From: Pseudomonas helmanticensis
Lineage (GTDB): Bacteria; Pseudomonadota; Gammaproteobacteria; Pseudomonadales; Pseudomonadaceae
Length of the DNA stretch: 64,000 nt
Reading direction: 5' to 3'
NCBI RefSeq assembly: GCF_900182985.1
Contig: NZ_FXUY01000001.1
Location: 1,240,001 to 1,304,000 of the forward strand
Each line of letters starts with the position of its first letter. Positions within the stretch are counted from its first letter, which is position 1. A model generated the notes under the pieces. That model worked only from the letters and a program-made list of their open reading frames with translations. It was not told the DNA's origin and did no database searches. Of this stretch, positions 20,084 through 29,453 are shown piece after piece. Made by a program: the position numbers and the translations under genes.

Positions 20084-21730
20084 TCATTTGGTCGAAATAG
20101 CGCCATCCACCAACGTCTGCGCTTCGGCCACCAGTTGCTTGAGGTGGTCGTCGCTGACGAAGCTTTCGGCGTAGATCTTGTAGATGTCTTCGGTGCCGGA
20201 TGGACGCGCTGCGAACCAGCCGTTTTCGGTCATCACTTTCAAGCCACCAATCGCCTGATCGTTACCCGGTGCGTGGCTGAGGATGCTCTGGATCTTCTCG
20301 CCTGCCAGTTCAGTCGAAGTCACCTGCGCCGGCGACAGCTTGCTCAGCAGGGCTTTCTGCTCCGGGTTGGCCTTGGCGTCGACACGCACCGAGAACGGTT
20401 CGCCCAGTTCATCGGTCAGCGCGCGATAAGCCTGGCTTGGGTCACGGCCAGTGCGGGCGGTCATTTCAGCCGCGAGCAAGGCCGGAATCAGACCGTCCTT
20501 GTCAGTGCTCCAGACACCACCGTCCTTGCGCAGGAACGAAGCGCCGGCGCTCTCTTCCCCGCCAAAACCCAGCGAGCCGTCGAACAAACCCTCGGCAAAC
20601 CATTTGAAACCAACCGGCACTTCGTACAAGCGACGGCCCAGACGCTTGGCTACGCGATCGATCAGACCGCTGCTGACCACGGTTTTACCCACGGCAGCGT
20701 CGGCACGCCATTGCGGGCGATTCTGGAACAGGTAATCAATCGACACGGCCAGGTAGTTGTTCGGTGCCAGCAAACCACCGGATGGCGTGACGATACCGTG
20801 GCGGTCGTGATCCGGATCGCAGGCAAACGCGACGTCGAAACGTTCTTTCAAGCCGATCAAGCCTTGCATGGCGTGGCTGGACGATGGGTCCATGCGAATC
20901 TGCCCATCCCAATCGACAGTCATGAAACGGAAAGTCGAATCGACCTCCTTGTTGACCACGTCCAGATCCAGACGGTAATGCTCGGCAATCGCCGACCAGT
21001 AGCGCACCCCTGCTCCGCCCAGCGGATCAACGCCCAGACGCAATTTGGCGTCACGGATGGCATCGAAATCGATGACGTTGATCAGGTCGGCAACGTAGGT
21101 GTTCAGGTAATCGTGACGATGGGTCGTGCTGGCCTTGAGCGCCTGCTCGTAGCTGATGCGCTTGACCCCGGCCAGCTTGTTGGCCAGCAGTTCGTTGGCC
21201 TTGGCTTCGATCCACTTGGTGATGTGGGTATCGGCCGGGCCACCGTTGGTGGGGTTGTATTTGTAGCCACCGCTTTGCGGCGGGTTGTGCGACGGAGTAA
21301 TGACGATGCCGTCGGCCAGGCCCGAAGTACGGCCACGGTTGTAGCAAAGAATCGCGTGGGAAATGGCCGGCGTCGGGGTGTACTCGTCACCCTCGGCGAT
21401 CATCACGGTTACACCGTTGGCCGCCAGCACTTCCAGCGCACTGGCACCGGCCGGGGTTGACAAGGCGTGGGTATCGATGCCGACGAACAATGGGCCGGTA
21501 ATGCCCTGGGCTTCGCGGTACAGGCAGATGGCCTGGCTGATCGCCAGAACGTGCCATTCATTGAAACTCAAGTCGAAGGAACTGCCGCGGTGTCCGGAAG
21601 TGCCGAACGCCACTCGCTGAGTAGAAACAGATGCATCAGGCTGGCCCGTGTAATAGGCCGTTACCAGTCGCGGGATATCGACCAACAATTCTGCCGGTGC
21701 CGGTTTGCCCGCAAAAGGACTGAGTGTCAT
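20084..21730 (-). CDS. pgm: Phosphoglucomutase (alpha-D-glucose phosphate-specific)
   Basis: Interconverts glucose 1-phosphate and glucose 6-phosphate, feeding glycogen, trehalose and envelope sugar synthesis; cytoplasmic, 548 residues, the usual length of E. coli-type Pgm. [12 protein letters not shown] near residue 43, the phosphoserine loop [16 protein letters not shown] (Ser about 147), the metal loop CDPDHDRHG, the sugar-binding [10 protein letters not shown] and the phosphate-binding [16 protein letters not shown] are all intact. ATG at 21730. It is a single gene with no obvious operon partners in the window. Confidence 0.96.
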   Translation of the reverse strand: MTLSPFAGKPAPAELLVDIPRLVTAYYTGQPDASVSTQRVAFGTSGHRGSSFDLSFNEWHVLAISQAICLYREAQGITGPLFVGIDTHALSTPAGASALEVLAANGVTVMIAEGDEYTPTPAISHAILCYNRGRTSGLADGIVITPSHNPPQSGGYKYNPTNGGPADTHITKWIEAKANELLANKLAGVKRISYEQALKASTTHRHDYLNTYVADLINVIDFDAIRDAKLRLGVDPLGGAGVRYWSAIAEHYRLDLDVVNKEVDSTFRFMTVDWDGQIRMDPSSSHAMQGLIGLKERFDVAFACDPDHDRHGIVTPSGGLLAPNNYLAVSIDYLFQNRPQWRADAAVGKTVVSSGLIDRVAKRLGRRLYEVPVGFKWFAEGLFDGSLGFGGEESAGASFLRKDGGVWSTDKDGLIPALLAAEMTARTGRDPSQAYRALTDELGEPFSVRVDAKANPEQKALLSKLSPAQVTSTELAGEKIQSILSHAPGNDQAIGGLKVMTENGWFAARPSGTEDIYKIYAESFVSDDHLKQLVAEAQTLVDGAISTK

Positions 21731-21836
21731 GCAAAACCTCTGAGATCGAGTGGTTCAGGAAATACAGCGCAGTTTACTGGCAGTTTGACCGCAGTGCGAT
21801 GGGATGTATCCGGATCAACTCAGATGTTTTTTAACG

Positions 21837-23258
21837 TCAGTCTCCGGGAGCAAGTCGCAGCGCGTCAGCCACCCGTCCGACCACATCAGGCAGATCGAGA
21901 TCACTGTGACTGATCGGGCTCAAGCGCAAGTGATGTGGATAATGGCCGTTGAGGCTGAACAGCTCGCCGGGAGCAATGACGATCTGTTGCCTGAGCAAGT
22001 GCTGGAACACTTCACTCATGTCGACCCGGCGAACCGAACGTAACCAGAGGGTTGCGCCACCTTGCGGCTCGACGATCTCCACCGCATCGCCCAGACGCTC
22101 ACGCAGCAAATGATTCAACTGCGTTCGACGCTCCTTGAGCAGACGGCGCAATACCTGCAAATGCTGGTCGATGCGGCCACTGGTAAACAACCGTGCGAGG
22201 GCTTTCTGGCGCGTCGCCGACAATCGAAATGAACGCAGCAGAAAATGCCGTTGCAGCTCGGTGCGCCATTGCCGCGACAGGACGAAACCGTATGGCGCTT
22301 CAACACCGATGAGTCTGTCGAAAGCCGAAAATACCAGCAGCCGATCAGGATCGAGCCAGTCGCGCAGGCGCTGAACGCACGGCTCGTCAGCCAACTCGCT
22401 GCTGCAGTCATTCTCCAGCACCCAGGTGCCATGGTTGGCCAGCAGGTGCGCAATCAACTGCCGATTGGCGTCGGGTGCGAGACTGCCGTGGGGCAAACTC
22501 AATGCCGAAGACAGCAGGATCAATCCGACCCGCTCGGACTGAAGCAGCGTCAGCAGTTGCTGCGGATCGAGTTGGCCATCGGCCTGCAACGGCAATTCGA
22601 TAACGCGTACCTCCGCCGCTTCCAGCAGTCGCAGGATCATCCAGTCGCAGGGTGATTCGACCAGCACCGTCACGCCGCGCAATTGCAGCACGGCGATCAG
22701 AATTTCCAGTACCGAACGCAGATCGGCGCCGACATAAACGTCATCCGCATGCCAGCAGTTAACCGGCGAAACGGTATATCGCGCGGCCAGCACCGTGCGC
22801 AGCTCCAGCTCACCACAGGGCTGGGCCAATAACTGCGGCTGCCGTGGATACTGGCGCAGCAGCTCGCGTTCGAGCATCAGCAAGGGACTGTCCAGCGACT
22901 GCAATGAAGCCGGCTCATCCGCACTCAATACACACATCCCTGGTCGTCGCGCGTTGCCATATACGGCCTCAAGCACATCACTGGCGTTACCGGATGGCAC
23001 CATGAGCGCGGACGCCTGGGCGTAATAGCCGGACTTGGCGACCGAATAGACCCGCCCTTCTTTCTCCAGCAACGAATAGGCGTACTGAATAGTCGAGATC
23101 GAAACATTCAAACGCTCTGCCAGTTGCCTCAATGAAGGTAAACGCACTGCACAGCCACTGACAGAGGCGTTGATCAATACGGTCAGGTAGCGATAAACCG
23201 CCTGATAGGCGAAATCATTTTCCCGCTGGGGTTTCATGGGTGTGTTTGCGCGAGTCAT
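21837..23258 (-). CDS. GntR/MocR-type regulator with degenerate aminotransferase domain
   Basis: Transcription regulator of about 473 residues from ATG 23258; an ATG at 23309 inside the upstream gene is also possible. An N-terminal winged helix of GntR type (RLPSLRQLAERLNVSISTIQ, SLLEKEGRVYSV) is joined to a fold-type I aminotransferase-like domain (GELELRTVLAARY, ESPCDWMILRLLE, ENDCSSELADE). In MocR proteins the PLP Schiff-base lysine lies in a G-S/T-F-S-K block after the conserved E-D/N-D segment; here the matching stretch reads LLVFSAFDRLIGVEAPYGFV, with no lysine. The C-terminal Arg region (HHLRLSPIS) remains. So PLP binding as an aldimine looks lost. It probably shares an operon with the 487-residue protein upstream. 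Family call is firm, the lysine loss needs an alignment. Confidence 0.85.
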   Translation of the reverse strand: MTRANTPMKPQRENDFAYQAVYRYLTVLINASVSGCAVRLPSLRQLAERLNVSISTIQYAYSLLEKEGRVYSVAKSGYYAQASALMVPSGNASDVLEAVYGNARRPGMCVLSADEPASLQSLDSPLLMLERELLRQYPRQPQLLAQPCGELELRTVLAARYTVSPVNCWHADDVYVGADLRSVLEILIAVLQLRGVTVLVESPCDWMILRLLEAAEVRVIELPLQADGQLDPQQLLTLLQSERVGLILLSSALSLPHGSLAPDANRQLIAHLLANHGTWVLENDCSSELADEPCVQRLRDWLDPDRLLVFSAFDRLIGVEAPYGFVLSRQWRTELQRHFLLRSFRLSATRQKALARLFTSGRIDQHLQVLRRLLKERRTQLNHLLRERLGDAVEIVEPQGGATLWLRSVRRVDMSEVFQHLLRQQIVIAPGELFSLNGHYPHHLRLSPISHSDLDLPDVVGRVADALRLAPGD

Positions 23259-23286
23259 TGCGCAGCGACTCTGGCAAAAATCACGT

Positions 23287-24750
23287 TCAACCTTCCGCCG
23301 ACCGCTCATTGGCAACTGTTGGTGCTACGGCAGCCGCGGTTTTTTGCGGGTCTTGCGCCAGCGATTCCGGTATCTGGATTGCGCTCATGGCGTACAAACG
23401 GGCAATCAAATTCACCGGCAGCCCGCTGACATCGGTCATCCACTTCACCACCTGTTCCGGGGCATGCAAGCCTTGCATGGCCCGGTGCAAATCCGGCAAT
23501 GCCACGAGCATGCCCGGATGACATTTGCGCAGAAACATTTCGAGCCCCGCACCGCTGTTGATAAAAGGCGCAAACAGCAGGCAAGTCAGCTGGTTTTCAC
23601 TGAGATTGAAGGTTTCCTGCAAATGATTGGCCGCGTGTATTCGTCGCTGTTCAAGATCGAGCAGGTTGCCGAAGGTTGCCAGCAAATGCTCACAAACCGG
23701 CTCGGGCACTTGATTGCGGCGCAATGCTGCCAGGCTCTCTTGCAGGTAGTCAGCGACACCCTTTTCATAGGTTTGGCTTTCGATGACACTCGCCTGCAAG
23801 CCACGCAGGTGCGCGGCCACCAGTGGCTCGACGAACTCAAAGTCGCCTTGATACAGCGTCAGGTCGTCAGCCTGAAATCCGAGGAAGTCACTGAGCAATG
23901 GCCAGCGCTCTTCGAGCTTACCGACAATCATGTCGTTGATGTCGATGAAACTGGAACGACGACACGCCTCGAACTGCCCTTCCGGACGCCACGGCAATTG
24001 CTCGCCCTCGGTGTAGAAGTGCCGGTAGTAGTCGCTGCCGAGCCCGTCAAGCATCGGAAACAACATCTCGAAACCGCCATGATTCGCTGGCAGTCCACCA
24101 AGCCCCGCTTTGAGTGCGGCCCGATTGAGCCCTTCCAGAAACAGTTTCTGCCGACGCGGTGGCTCAGCGCCGATCATCGCGTCGACACCGTTGTTCCAGC
24201 GGGCGATCTGGCTGTAGAACTCCGCTGTCGCCAGGTAGGCGTCATCCCACAATTCGAGTGTTTCATTCGACGTTCGGCGATGCCCCGACATCAGCAGATT
24301 GATGCGATTCGCCTCGCGACTGGCTTCGCTGACCACCGACTGGAGATCGAAGGGGCCAACCTGGCGATGATCCACCATCAATAACTCGACCCGTGGATCG
24401 TCGTTAAGAAACAACGCGCCGTAGCTGCGGTGCATGTTTTGCAGCGCGCCATGGCTGGTGCCATTCAAGCGTAAGGAGGCAACGCGCAATTGAAAGGTCG
24501 CCGGCGCGCGACCCGCCAGGCTCAGTTGTGCGGCTCGCAGCAAGGCCAGCGTGTAACAACTGTCCCTTGAGCCTGACTGGATCACCAGCACCTTGAAGTT
24601 ACCGATGTGCTCCATGCCGCCGGCCGCCACCAGCAAGCGCTGGATCAACAGCTGCAAAGCCGTCCGCTCTGCACGGGAGAAGAAACTCAGCAACCGTTGC
24701 AGAACTTGCTGGAAGACGTAATTCATTGCCTGATCATGGATCGTAGTCAT
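23287..24750 (-). CDS. Unrecognised 487-residue protein upstream of the MocR-like regulator
   Basis: I do not recognise this family. The product is 487 residues, soluble in appearance, with no signal peptide and no clear membrane segment. It starts MTTIHDQAMNYVFQQVLQRLL, contains FKVLVIQSGSRDSCYTLALL near residue 52 (a beta-strand followed by a possible Ser/Gly loop), an acidic central region (NDDPRVELLMVDH, YQGDFEFVEPLVAAHL) and an Ala/Pro/Thr-rich tail. The following GntR/MocR-type gene begins within or just after its 3' end, so the two are likely co-transcribed. Codon usage and GC content look like the surrounding chromosome. The layout suggests a dedicated regulator-effector pair, but no activity can be assigned. 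Confidence 0.75.
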   Translation of the reverse strand: MTTIHDQAMNYVFQQVLQRLLSFFSRAERTALQLLIQRLLVAAGGMEHIGNFKVLVIQSGSRDSCYTLALLRAAQLSLAGRAPATFQLRVASLRLNGTSHGALQNMHRSYGALFLNDDPRVELLMVDHRQVGPFDLQSVVSEASREANRINLLMSGHRRTSNETLELWDDAYLATAEFYSQIARWNNGVDAMIGAEPPRRQKLFLEGLNRAALKAGLGGLPANHGGFEMLFPMLDGLGSDYYRHFYTEGEQLPWRPEGQFEACRRSSFIDINDMIVGKLEERWPLLSDFLGFQADDLTLYQGDFEFVEPLVAAHLRGLQASVIESQTYEKGVADYLQESLAALRRNQVPEPVCEHLLATFGNLLDLEQRRIHAANHLQETFNLSENQLTCLLFAPFINSGAGLEMFLRKCHPGMLVALPDLHRAMQGLHAPEQVVKWMTDVSGLPVNLIARLYAMSAIQIPESLAQDPQKTAAAVAPTVANERSAEG

Positions 24751-25262
24751 CGGTATTTACCCGGTATCAATAGTTTCATGCCGCGCACACTGAGAGTGTC
24801 AGCGGCACAACAATTCATCAATAAGTAATAGACGCTCAAATGCTAACACTTACGCAATCGTAGTTATTTGAAACACATGAGCAATTAAAGACTGACCAGC
24901 ACCCAGCCAAGGCTTTCAACGCATTGTTATAAAAGGATATTTTCCAGATGAAAAACGCCCTAGGAAACTTCCGACAACGTCCCACGACAATTGAGTACAA
25001 GAAAAACAGACGCTGCCTCGGAAACGCCCTACAACAATTAAACAGAAATTGCCGGAGCACACAGAAGTAGCCGTTTGATATTGCACAGGACAAATAGAAT
25101 GCACAGACATGGCTCATTCCTTGAGATGAAAGTAATCATTCAATTATCAGGGCTTATATGATGATTAGAAGATACAGATAGAAAGCAAAAACCAGTTCAG
25201 TTGCTGAACGGTCGCGCAGGCGCTGCCTGAAAAGCTTTCATTTTTGGAGGGGGATAAACACA
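24751..25262. other. Intergenic region, AT-richer than surroundings, no gene supported
   Basis: About 510 bp. A 93-codon minus-strand frame (24836-25117) exists but is rich in Cys/Phe, lacks a ribosome binding site and any recognisable similarity, so I do not call it. Lower GC than flanking genes suggests a regulatory region for the minus-strand gene ending at 23287 or an old insertion site. Confidence 0.5.
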
Positions 25263-25290
25263 AAAGAGTCCGTGGGGCCACGGACTCTCT
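25263..25290 (-). terminator. Rho-independent terminator of the quinone oxidoreductase gene
   Basis: Stem AGAGTCCGTGG / CCACGGACTCT with a two-base loop, followed on the minus strand by TTTTG; 14 bases past the stop codon. Confidence 0.88.
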
Positions 25291-25303
25291 GTTCAGCAGG
25301 GTT

Positions 25304-26326
25304 TTACGCAGGTTCGACTTGCAGTGCGACCCGTTCGCGGCATGGGCATTCGTCCATGTAGCGGTGCGCTTCGACGAACTCGTTGAACGGAAACACCCGA
25401 GTCTTCAACGGCACCAGCACTCGATCGGCTGTCAGCTGGTTGATGTCACGCAGGGCGCGTTGCAGTGCGACGTGATCCTGAGTGATGCCCAGCTCCGGCT
25501 TGCCGGTGAAGTTACCGATGCAGTGGACGAAGAACTGAATGTTCTTCTGGAACGCTGCACACGCCGGGAATGGCGTCTGGTTACCACCTTGCAGGCCATA
25601 CAGGACAAGACTGCCGCGCGGTGCCAGAACGTCGCCAAGCAACGACATCTGCGGGCCACCCAGACCGTCGAACACCACATCAACGCCACGGTTGTCGGTG
25701 ATCTTGTTGACGCGCATCAGCAGATCTTCTTCCTCGGTGACGATGACTTTCTCGGCACCCAGGGACAGCAGATATTCACGCTCTTCGGCCGACTTGGTCG
25801 CGGCAATCACTCGTACACCCATGGCCTTGCCCAACTGGACAAAGGACGGGCCGGCGCAATGGCTGGCGTCAGTGACCAGAGCAAACTGTCCCGGCTTGAC
25901 CCGTGCCAGATCGGCGTAGGCAAAGTAGGCGATCAGCAGTGGCGTGTAGTGCACGCTGGCTTCGATCGGGCTGAGCACGTCCGGATAGCGGGTCAGCGCG
26001 GTGCGTGGCAATACGATCTGCTCGCCGTAGACCGGGTAGTCGTTCGGGCTTTCAGCCGGAAAACTGGCGACCTTGTCACCTACGGACAAGTCCTCGACAT
26101 CGGCACCGACTGCGGTGACGACACCGGCCATCTCATGGCCAAGGCCCGAAGGCAGACGAGCCTGAGACGAGGCCAGGTTCTGACGCCAAAGCGTGTCATA
26201 CCAGCTGATGCCGATCGCTTCGACACGCACCTGCACTTCGCCAGGACCTGGCTGAGCGGCCGCATGCTCTTCGCATTTGAGCACCTCGGCGGGACCAAAC
26301 TTGTGAAAACGGATCGTGCGGGACAT
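25304..26326 (-). CDS. Zinc-independent MDR-type quinone oxidoreductase / alcohol dehydrogenase-like protein
   Basis: NAD(P)H-dependent medium-chain reductase of the quinone oxidoreductase type, 340 residues from ATG 26326 (GAGG six bases upstream). The GroES-like N-terminal domain (GEVQVRVEAIGISWYDTLWR, GLGHEMAGVVTAVG) is followed by a Rossmann domain; the nucleotide loop is atypical (FALVTDASHCAGPSFVQLGKA rather than the AxxGGVG form). Catalytic zinc cysteines are absent, as in the QOR branch. It is divergent from a LysR gene 270 bp away, with inverted repeats between them, so LysR control is likely. The substrate is unknown. Confidence 0.87.
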   Translation of the reverse strand: MSRTIRFHKFGPAEVLKCEEHAAAQPGPGEVQVRVEAIGISWYDTLWRQNLASSQARLPSGLGHEMAGVVTAVGADVEDLSVGDKVASFPAESPNDYPVYGEQIVLPRTALTRYPDVLSPIEASVHYTPLLIAYFAYADLARVKPGQFALVTDASHCAGPSFVQLGKAMGVRVIAATKSAEEREYLLSLGAEKVIVTEEEDLLMRVNKITDNRGVDVVFDGLGGPQMSLLGDVLAPRGSLVLYGLQGGNQTPFPACAAFQKNIQFFVHCIGNFTGKPELGITQDHVALQRALRDINQLTADRVLVPLKTRVFPFNEFVEAHRYMDECPCRERVALQVEPA

Positions 26327-26385
26327 CGCAAACCTCGTCAAAGTAACCTCTAATGCCATGAACTCTATCTGGGCTTTCGACCCAA

Positions 26386-26409
26386 GACTATCAGTGGCTA
26401 TTAATAGTC
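26386..26409. promoter_or_regulatory. Inverted repeats in the oxidoreductase-LysR divergent region
   Basis: GACTAT (26386-26391) and ATAGTC (26404-26409) form an outer inverted repeat, with the perfect palindrome CTATTAATAG inside its right half (26398-26407). The position between divergent genes fits a LysR-type operator; assignment is inference. Confidence 0.5.
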
Positions 26410-26596
26410 GACATGCCTGTCATTGATTCCGCAGTATGGGCGGCATTGGCAAAATCCATGGAAAATCTGCTGTCACCGTTTCAGTAAAGCTGAATTTTCC
26501 GGTGCAGAGTACCAGCCTTTCCCCGTAATATTCATGCCGGTCATTGTTCTCATATGGCCGCTCTCGTCAAGCTTGATGACTCTGCCAGGACTCCAG

Positions 26597-27511
26597 ATGA
26601 ATCGTAATGACCTGCGTCGTGTCGACCTGAACCTGTTGATCGTATTCGAAACATTGATGCACGAACGCAGCGTGACCCGGGCAGCGGAAAAGCTGTTTCT
26701 CGGTCAGCCAGCGATCAGTGCGGCGCTCTCGCGCCTGCGTAGCCTGTTCGATGACCCGCTATTTGTACGCACCGGGCGCAGCATGGAACCGTCTGCCCGC
26801 GCGGTGGAAATCTTCGCCCTGCTCTCGCCGGCCCTTGACTCGATTTCCACGGCAGTCAGCCGTGCATCGGAATTCGATCCGGCTACCAGCACCTCGGTGT
26901 TTCGGATCGGTTTGTCCGACGACGTCGAGTTCGCCCTGCTGCCAATGCTGCTCAAACGCCTGCGCGCGGAATCGCCGGGAATTGTGTTGGTGGTGCGGCG
27001 AGTCAACTACATATTGATGCCTGGCCTGCTGGCTTCCGGCGAAATATCCATCGGTGTCAGCTACACCACCGACCTGCCGGCCAACGCCAAGCGTAAAGTC
27101 CTGCGCCGCAGCCAGCCGAAATTGCTCCGTGCCGATACCGTGCCAGGGCCGCTGAGCCTGGATGACTATTGCGCGCGTCCGCATGCGCTGGTGTCGTTTG
27201 CCGGGGATCTGAGTGGCTTTATTGATGAAGAGCTGGAGAAGTTGGGGCGCAAGCGACATGTGGTGCTGGCCGTGCCGCAATTCAACGGATTGAGTACGTT
27301 GCTGGCGGGCACCGACATTGTCGCGACCGTGCCGGATTACACGGCTGATGCGCTGACGGCGGCCGGCGGTGTGCGCGCGGAGGATCCGCCGTTGCCGACG
27401 CGTACGTTTGAGCTGCATATGGCTTGGCGTGGGTCGCAGGATAATGATCCGGGGGAGAGATGGTTGAGGTCGCGGATTCAGATGTTTTTTGGCGATCCGG
27501 ATAGTCTTTAA
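26597..27511 (+). CDS. LysR-family transcriptional regulator (NodD/LeuO-like branch)
   Basis: DNA-binding regulator of 304 residues. Start ATG at 26597 (MNRNDLRRVDLNLL) with AGGA seven bases upstream; the longer open frame lacks similarity. The winged helix-turn-helix is in residues 8-65 (RSVTRAAEKLFLGQPAISAALSRLR, here shortened: SVTRAAEKLFLGQPAISAAL), with DDPLFVRTGRSMEPS after it, typical of the NodD/NahR-like subgroup. The C-terminal PBP2 effector domain spans about residues 90-300. It is divergent from the quinone oxidoreductase gene and likely controls it and itself. Inducer unknown. Confidence 0.92.
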   Translation: MNRNDLRRVDLNLLIVFETLMHERSVTRAAEKLFLGQPAISAALSRLRSLFDDPLFVRTGRSMEPSARAVEIFALLSPALDSISTAVSRASEFDPATSTSVFRIGLSDDVEFALLPMLLKRLRAESPGIVLVVRRVNYILMPGLLASGEISIGVSYTTDLPANAKRKVLRRSQPKLLRADTVPGPLSLDDYCARPHALVSFAGDLSGFIDEELEKLGRKRHVVLAVPQFNGLSTLLAGTDIVATVPDYTADALTAAGGVRAEDPPLPTRTFELHMAWRGSQDNDPGERWLRSRIQMFFGDPDSL

Positions 27512-27517
27512 AAGAGT

Positions 27518-27545
27518 TGACGCGCCTGACCTTGGCGCGTTTCTG
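27518..27545 (+). terminator. Weak hairpin after the LysR gene
   Basis: Stem ACGCGCC / GGCGCGT with a seven-base loop followed by TTC; a plausible but weak terminator for the regulator gene. Confidence 0.55.
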
Positions 27546-27743
27546 CAGAGGTACTCCGGAGCCCCTTTCATCTCAAGCCAACTGTCACCACGTAAATGCA
27601 CGAACAACAAAACGCTCATCAGAGACCCGCGTCGGCAGCTCTGAATTACGACCGCTTAAGGCTGCCGATCCTCGGACAGCCTTGGAGCTCTACGATATTG
27701 CTATCGATCACAACTGCCCGACCTGACCTCTTGAAACTTTCTG

Positions 27744-28046
27744 GTGACACTGGATCCGGTGGGTGCAGGATTTCTCGTATGGCTGGGTTCCGACATCTAT
27801 TTTTCTCAGCCAACGCCTGTCGCTGAAACATGGATCAAAATCCGAGCCAACGCAAGCTCACCTGACCAATCTGACGGTGTCGCTGACTTCGGGGAGCGCT
27901 GGATGATCGAAGCCGGTCCGACCATCAATAAAGCCATTGATAGGCACCATGCTTCCGCGGACTGGATGTTTATCGAACCTGTGCAAGGCGCGAAGTCTGC
28001 CTGTGATCTGATTTTTGATTCATTCAACGGTATTTTCGGCCAATGA
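27744..28046 (+). CDS. Small hypothetical protein or gene remnant at island edge
   Basis: A 100-codon frame opening with GTG and stopping in an ATGA overlap with the next short frame. The second half (FGERWMIEAGPTINKAIDRH and DWMFIEPVQGAKSACDLIFD) looks protein-like, while the first ~30 residues read poorly, so the true 5' end may be lost or frameshifted. No signal peptide, no recognisable family. Its coupling to a lipoprotein-like start suggests the tail of an older two-gene unit broken when the adjacent restriction genes arrived. Confidence 0.4.
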   Translation: MTLDPVGAGFLVWLGSDIYFSQPTPVAETWIKIRANASSPDQSDGVADFGERWMIEAGPTINKAIDRHHASADWMFIEPVQGAKSACDLIFDSFNGIFGQ

Positions 28047-28270
28047 ACAGATTCCGCAGTGTCATGTACTTGGCACTTCTTCTCTGCACCGGTTGTGTAA
28101 AAACGGCAAGCATTCCGCCCGCCGACCTCACCTTATCGTCCCCTCCACGGTTTCGCACGTTTTACTGCCATAGAGACACAGACCCAAAGGTGATATCTCT
28201 GGCAGTAACAACGTGCGGCTTTCAAAGCAAAACGGCACAACCCAGAGCTTCAAGTCATTCGAACTACTGA
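28043..28270 (+). pseudogene. Truncated lipoprotein gene (signal peptide only)
   Basis: The first ~29 codons encode a good lipoprotein signal (MNRFRSVMYLALLLCTGC, lipobox LCTGC), but the frame then runs into sequence that is the complementary strand of the mcrC 3' end and stops after 75 codons. The simplest reading is a lipoprotein gene whose body was replaced by the McrBC island, with the junction near 28125-28140. Confidence 0.5.
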
Positions 28271-29453
28271 AGTCGAATACAGGCAAAGGTTGAGTAAATG
28301 ACTCCGTCCACGGATAGATCAACACGACGCTGCCCGGGCTTTTTAAATAGATGTGTGCGTACGCGTGCAATTGGTAGAAGTCGCTTTGGCTGAGTTGGTA
28401 CTTCTCACCACTGTTACCCTTGGCGCTATCCAGAAGCTTCCATTTCGTATCGAGCACCATGCAAGTTTGTGTGCCCTGCTCAATTAGCAAATCCGGTTTG
28501 AGACGGAACCAGTCTTGCTGCTTATGGCTCACTAAATGGTGCTTGCAGGTCTGGGTCCGTAGATTGAAACCCTGCCGGACCTGAGTCCCAAGGTGCTTCG
28601 CGACATAAGCTTCGAACACCGCCTCCATGGGAAACAACATGGAAGGTGCGTTGTGCTCGCCTGTACCAGTCACCGGGCTGTCGCCTTGCAGGATTAACTG
28701 TGCCCAAGCAAGCGCAGGTTCGTAATAGGTCATTCCCCGATCCAGCCGGATACGTTTGAGATCCCGGGCAATATCGGTGCAAATCGGCACATCGGCAAAC
28801 ACGAAACTCAACTCGCGCGCCAAGCGCTGATTGCCCGGTGCTTTGCACATCCCAAGCGTTTTTCGCAGTGCGGTATGAATGAGCCGGTTTTCTGCCCGAT
28901 CTTGAGTAAACTCGTCGAACTCGCTGAAAAAACGGTCACGACGTACCACATTTTGCGAGAGATGAGGCGCTATCAACAATTTGCCACGCAGGCTCGACAG
29001 ATTAGCCTGCCGAGTACTGTAGTCACTTCGAACACCTCGCTTTACCACATCCCTTGCTGACGCTAGAAACTGCTGGAGAAATACCTCAAGCAATGGCATC
29101 TGTTGCTTTTGAAGATCAGCATTGGCTGTCTTGATATGACGAAAGCTCCGCAGACACTTGAGCATTTCAATCAAATTATTACGTGCCGTTTTTACAGACG
29201 TATCGCGACCAATCTTGGGCAGAATCTCTATTTGATAGCCACAAGGAGCGCAGACCACGCCCACATAGTTGGTGAACTGAATGGCGCGCCGCCCCCGACG
29301 ACTAGTCAGTTTCATCCAGACCGGCGCCAGCACGTCAGGGGTCAGGCATTGTTCTTCAAGCCAGGCAAATACCTTTGGGGGGACGGTGTTACCATTCACA
29401 CCGTCAGCCTTGGGGAACACCGTGTCGAACTCGAAAATCTGCATGGACGTCAT
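28128..29453 (-). CDS. mcrC: McrC-family subunit of a modification-dependent restriction system
   Basis: Nuclease subunit partner of McrB, 441 residues. The N-terminal McrC domain includes VGVVCAPCGYQIEILPKIGR (an interaction region typical of the family), and the C-terminal PD-(D/E)xK nuclease core is visible as FRLKPDLLIEQG ... CMVLDTKWKLL, giving Asp, Asp and Lys of the active site. Its ATG overlaps the mcrB stop (TAATG), so synthesis is coupled. Together they would cut DNA carrying modified cytosines. The last codons abut a truncated lipoprotein gene on the other strand. Confidence 0.87.
   Translation of the reverse strand: MTSMQIFEFDTVFPKADGVNGNTVPPKVFAWLEEQCLTPDVLAPVWMKLTSRRGRRAIQFTNYVGVVCAPCGYQIEILPKIGRDTSVKTARNNLIEMLKCLRSFRHIKTANADLQKQQMPLLEVFLQQFLASARDVVKRGVRSDYSTRQANLSSLRGKLLIAPHLSQNVVRRDRFFSEFDEFTQDRAENRLIHTALRKTLGMCKAPGNQRLARELSFVFADVPICTDIARDLKRIRLDRGMTYYEPALAWAQLILQGDSPVTGTGEHNAPSMLFPMEAVFEAYVAKHLGTQVRQGFNLRTQTCKHHLVSHKQQDWFRLKPDLLIEQGTQTCMVLDTKWKLLDSAKGNSGEKYQLSQSDFYQLHAYAHIYLKSPGSVVLIYPWTESFTQPLPVFDFSSSNDLKLWVVPFCFESRTLLLPEISPLGLCLYGSKTCETVEGTIR

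Noticed and set aside
24836..25117. 93-codon minus-strand frame in the intergenic region
   Set aside because: No ribosome binding site, Cys/Phe-rich random-looking product, no family.
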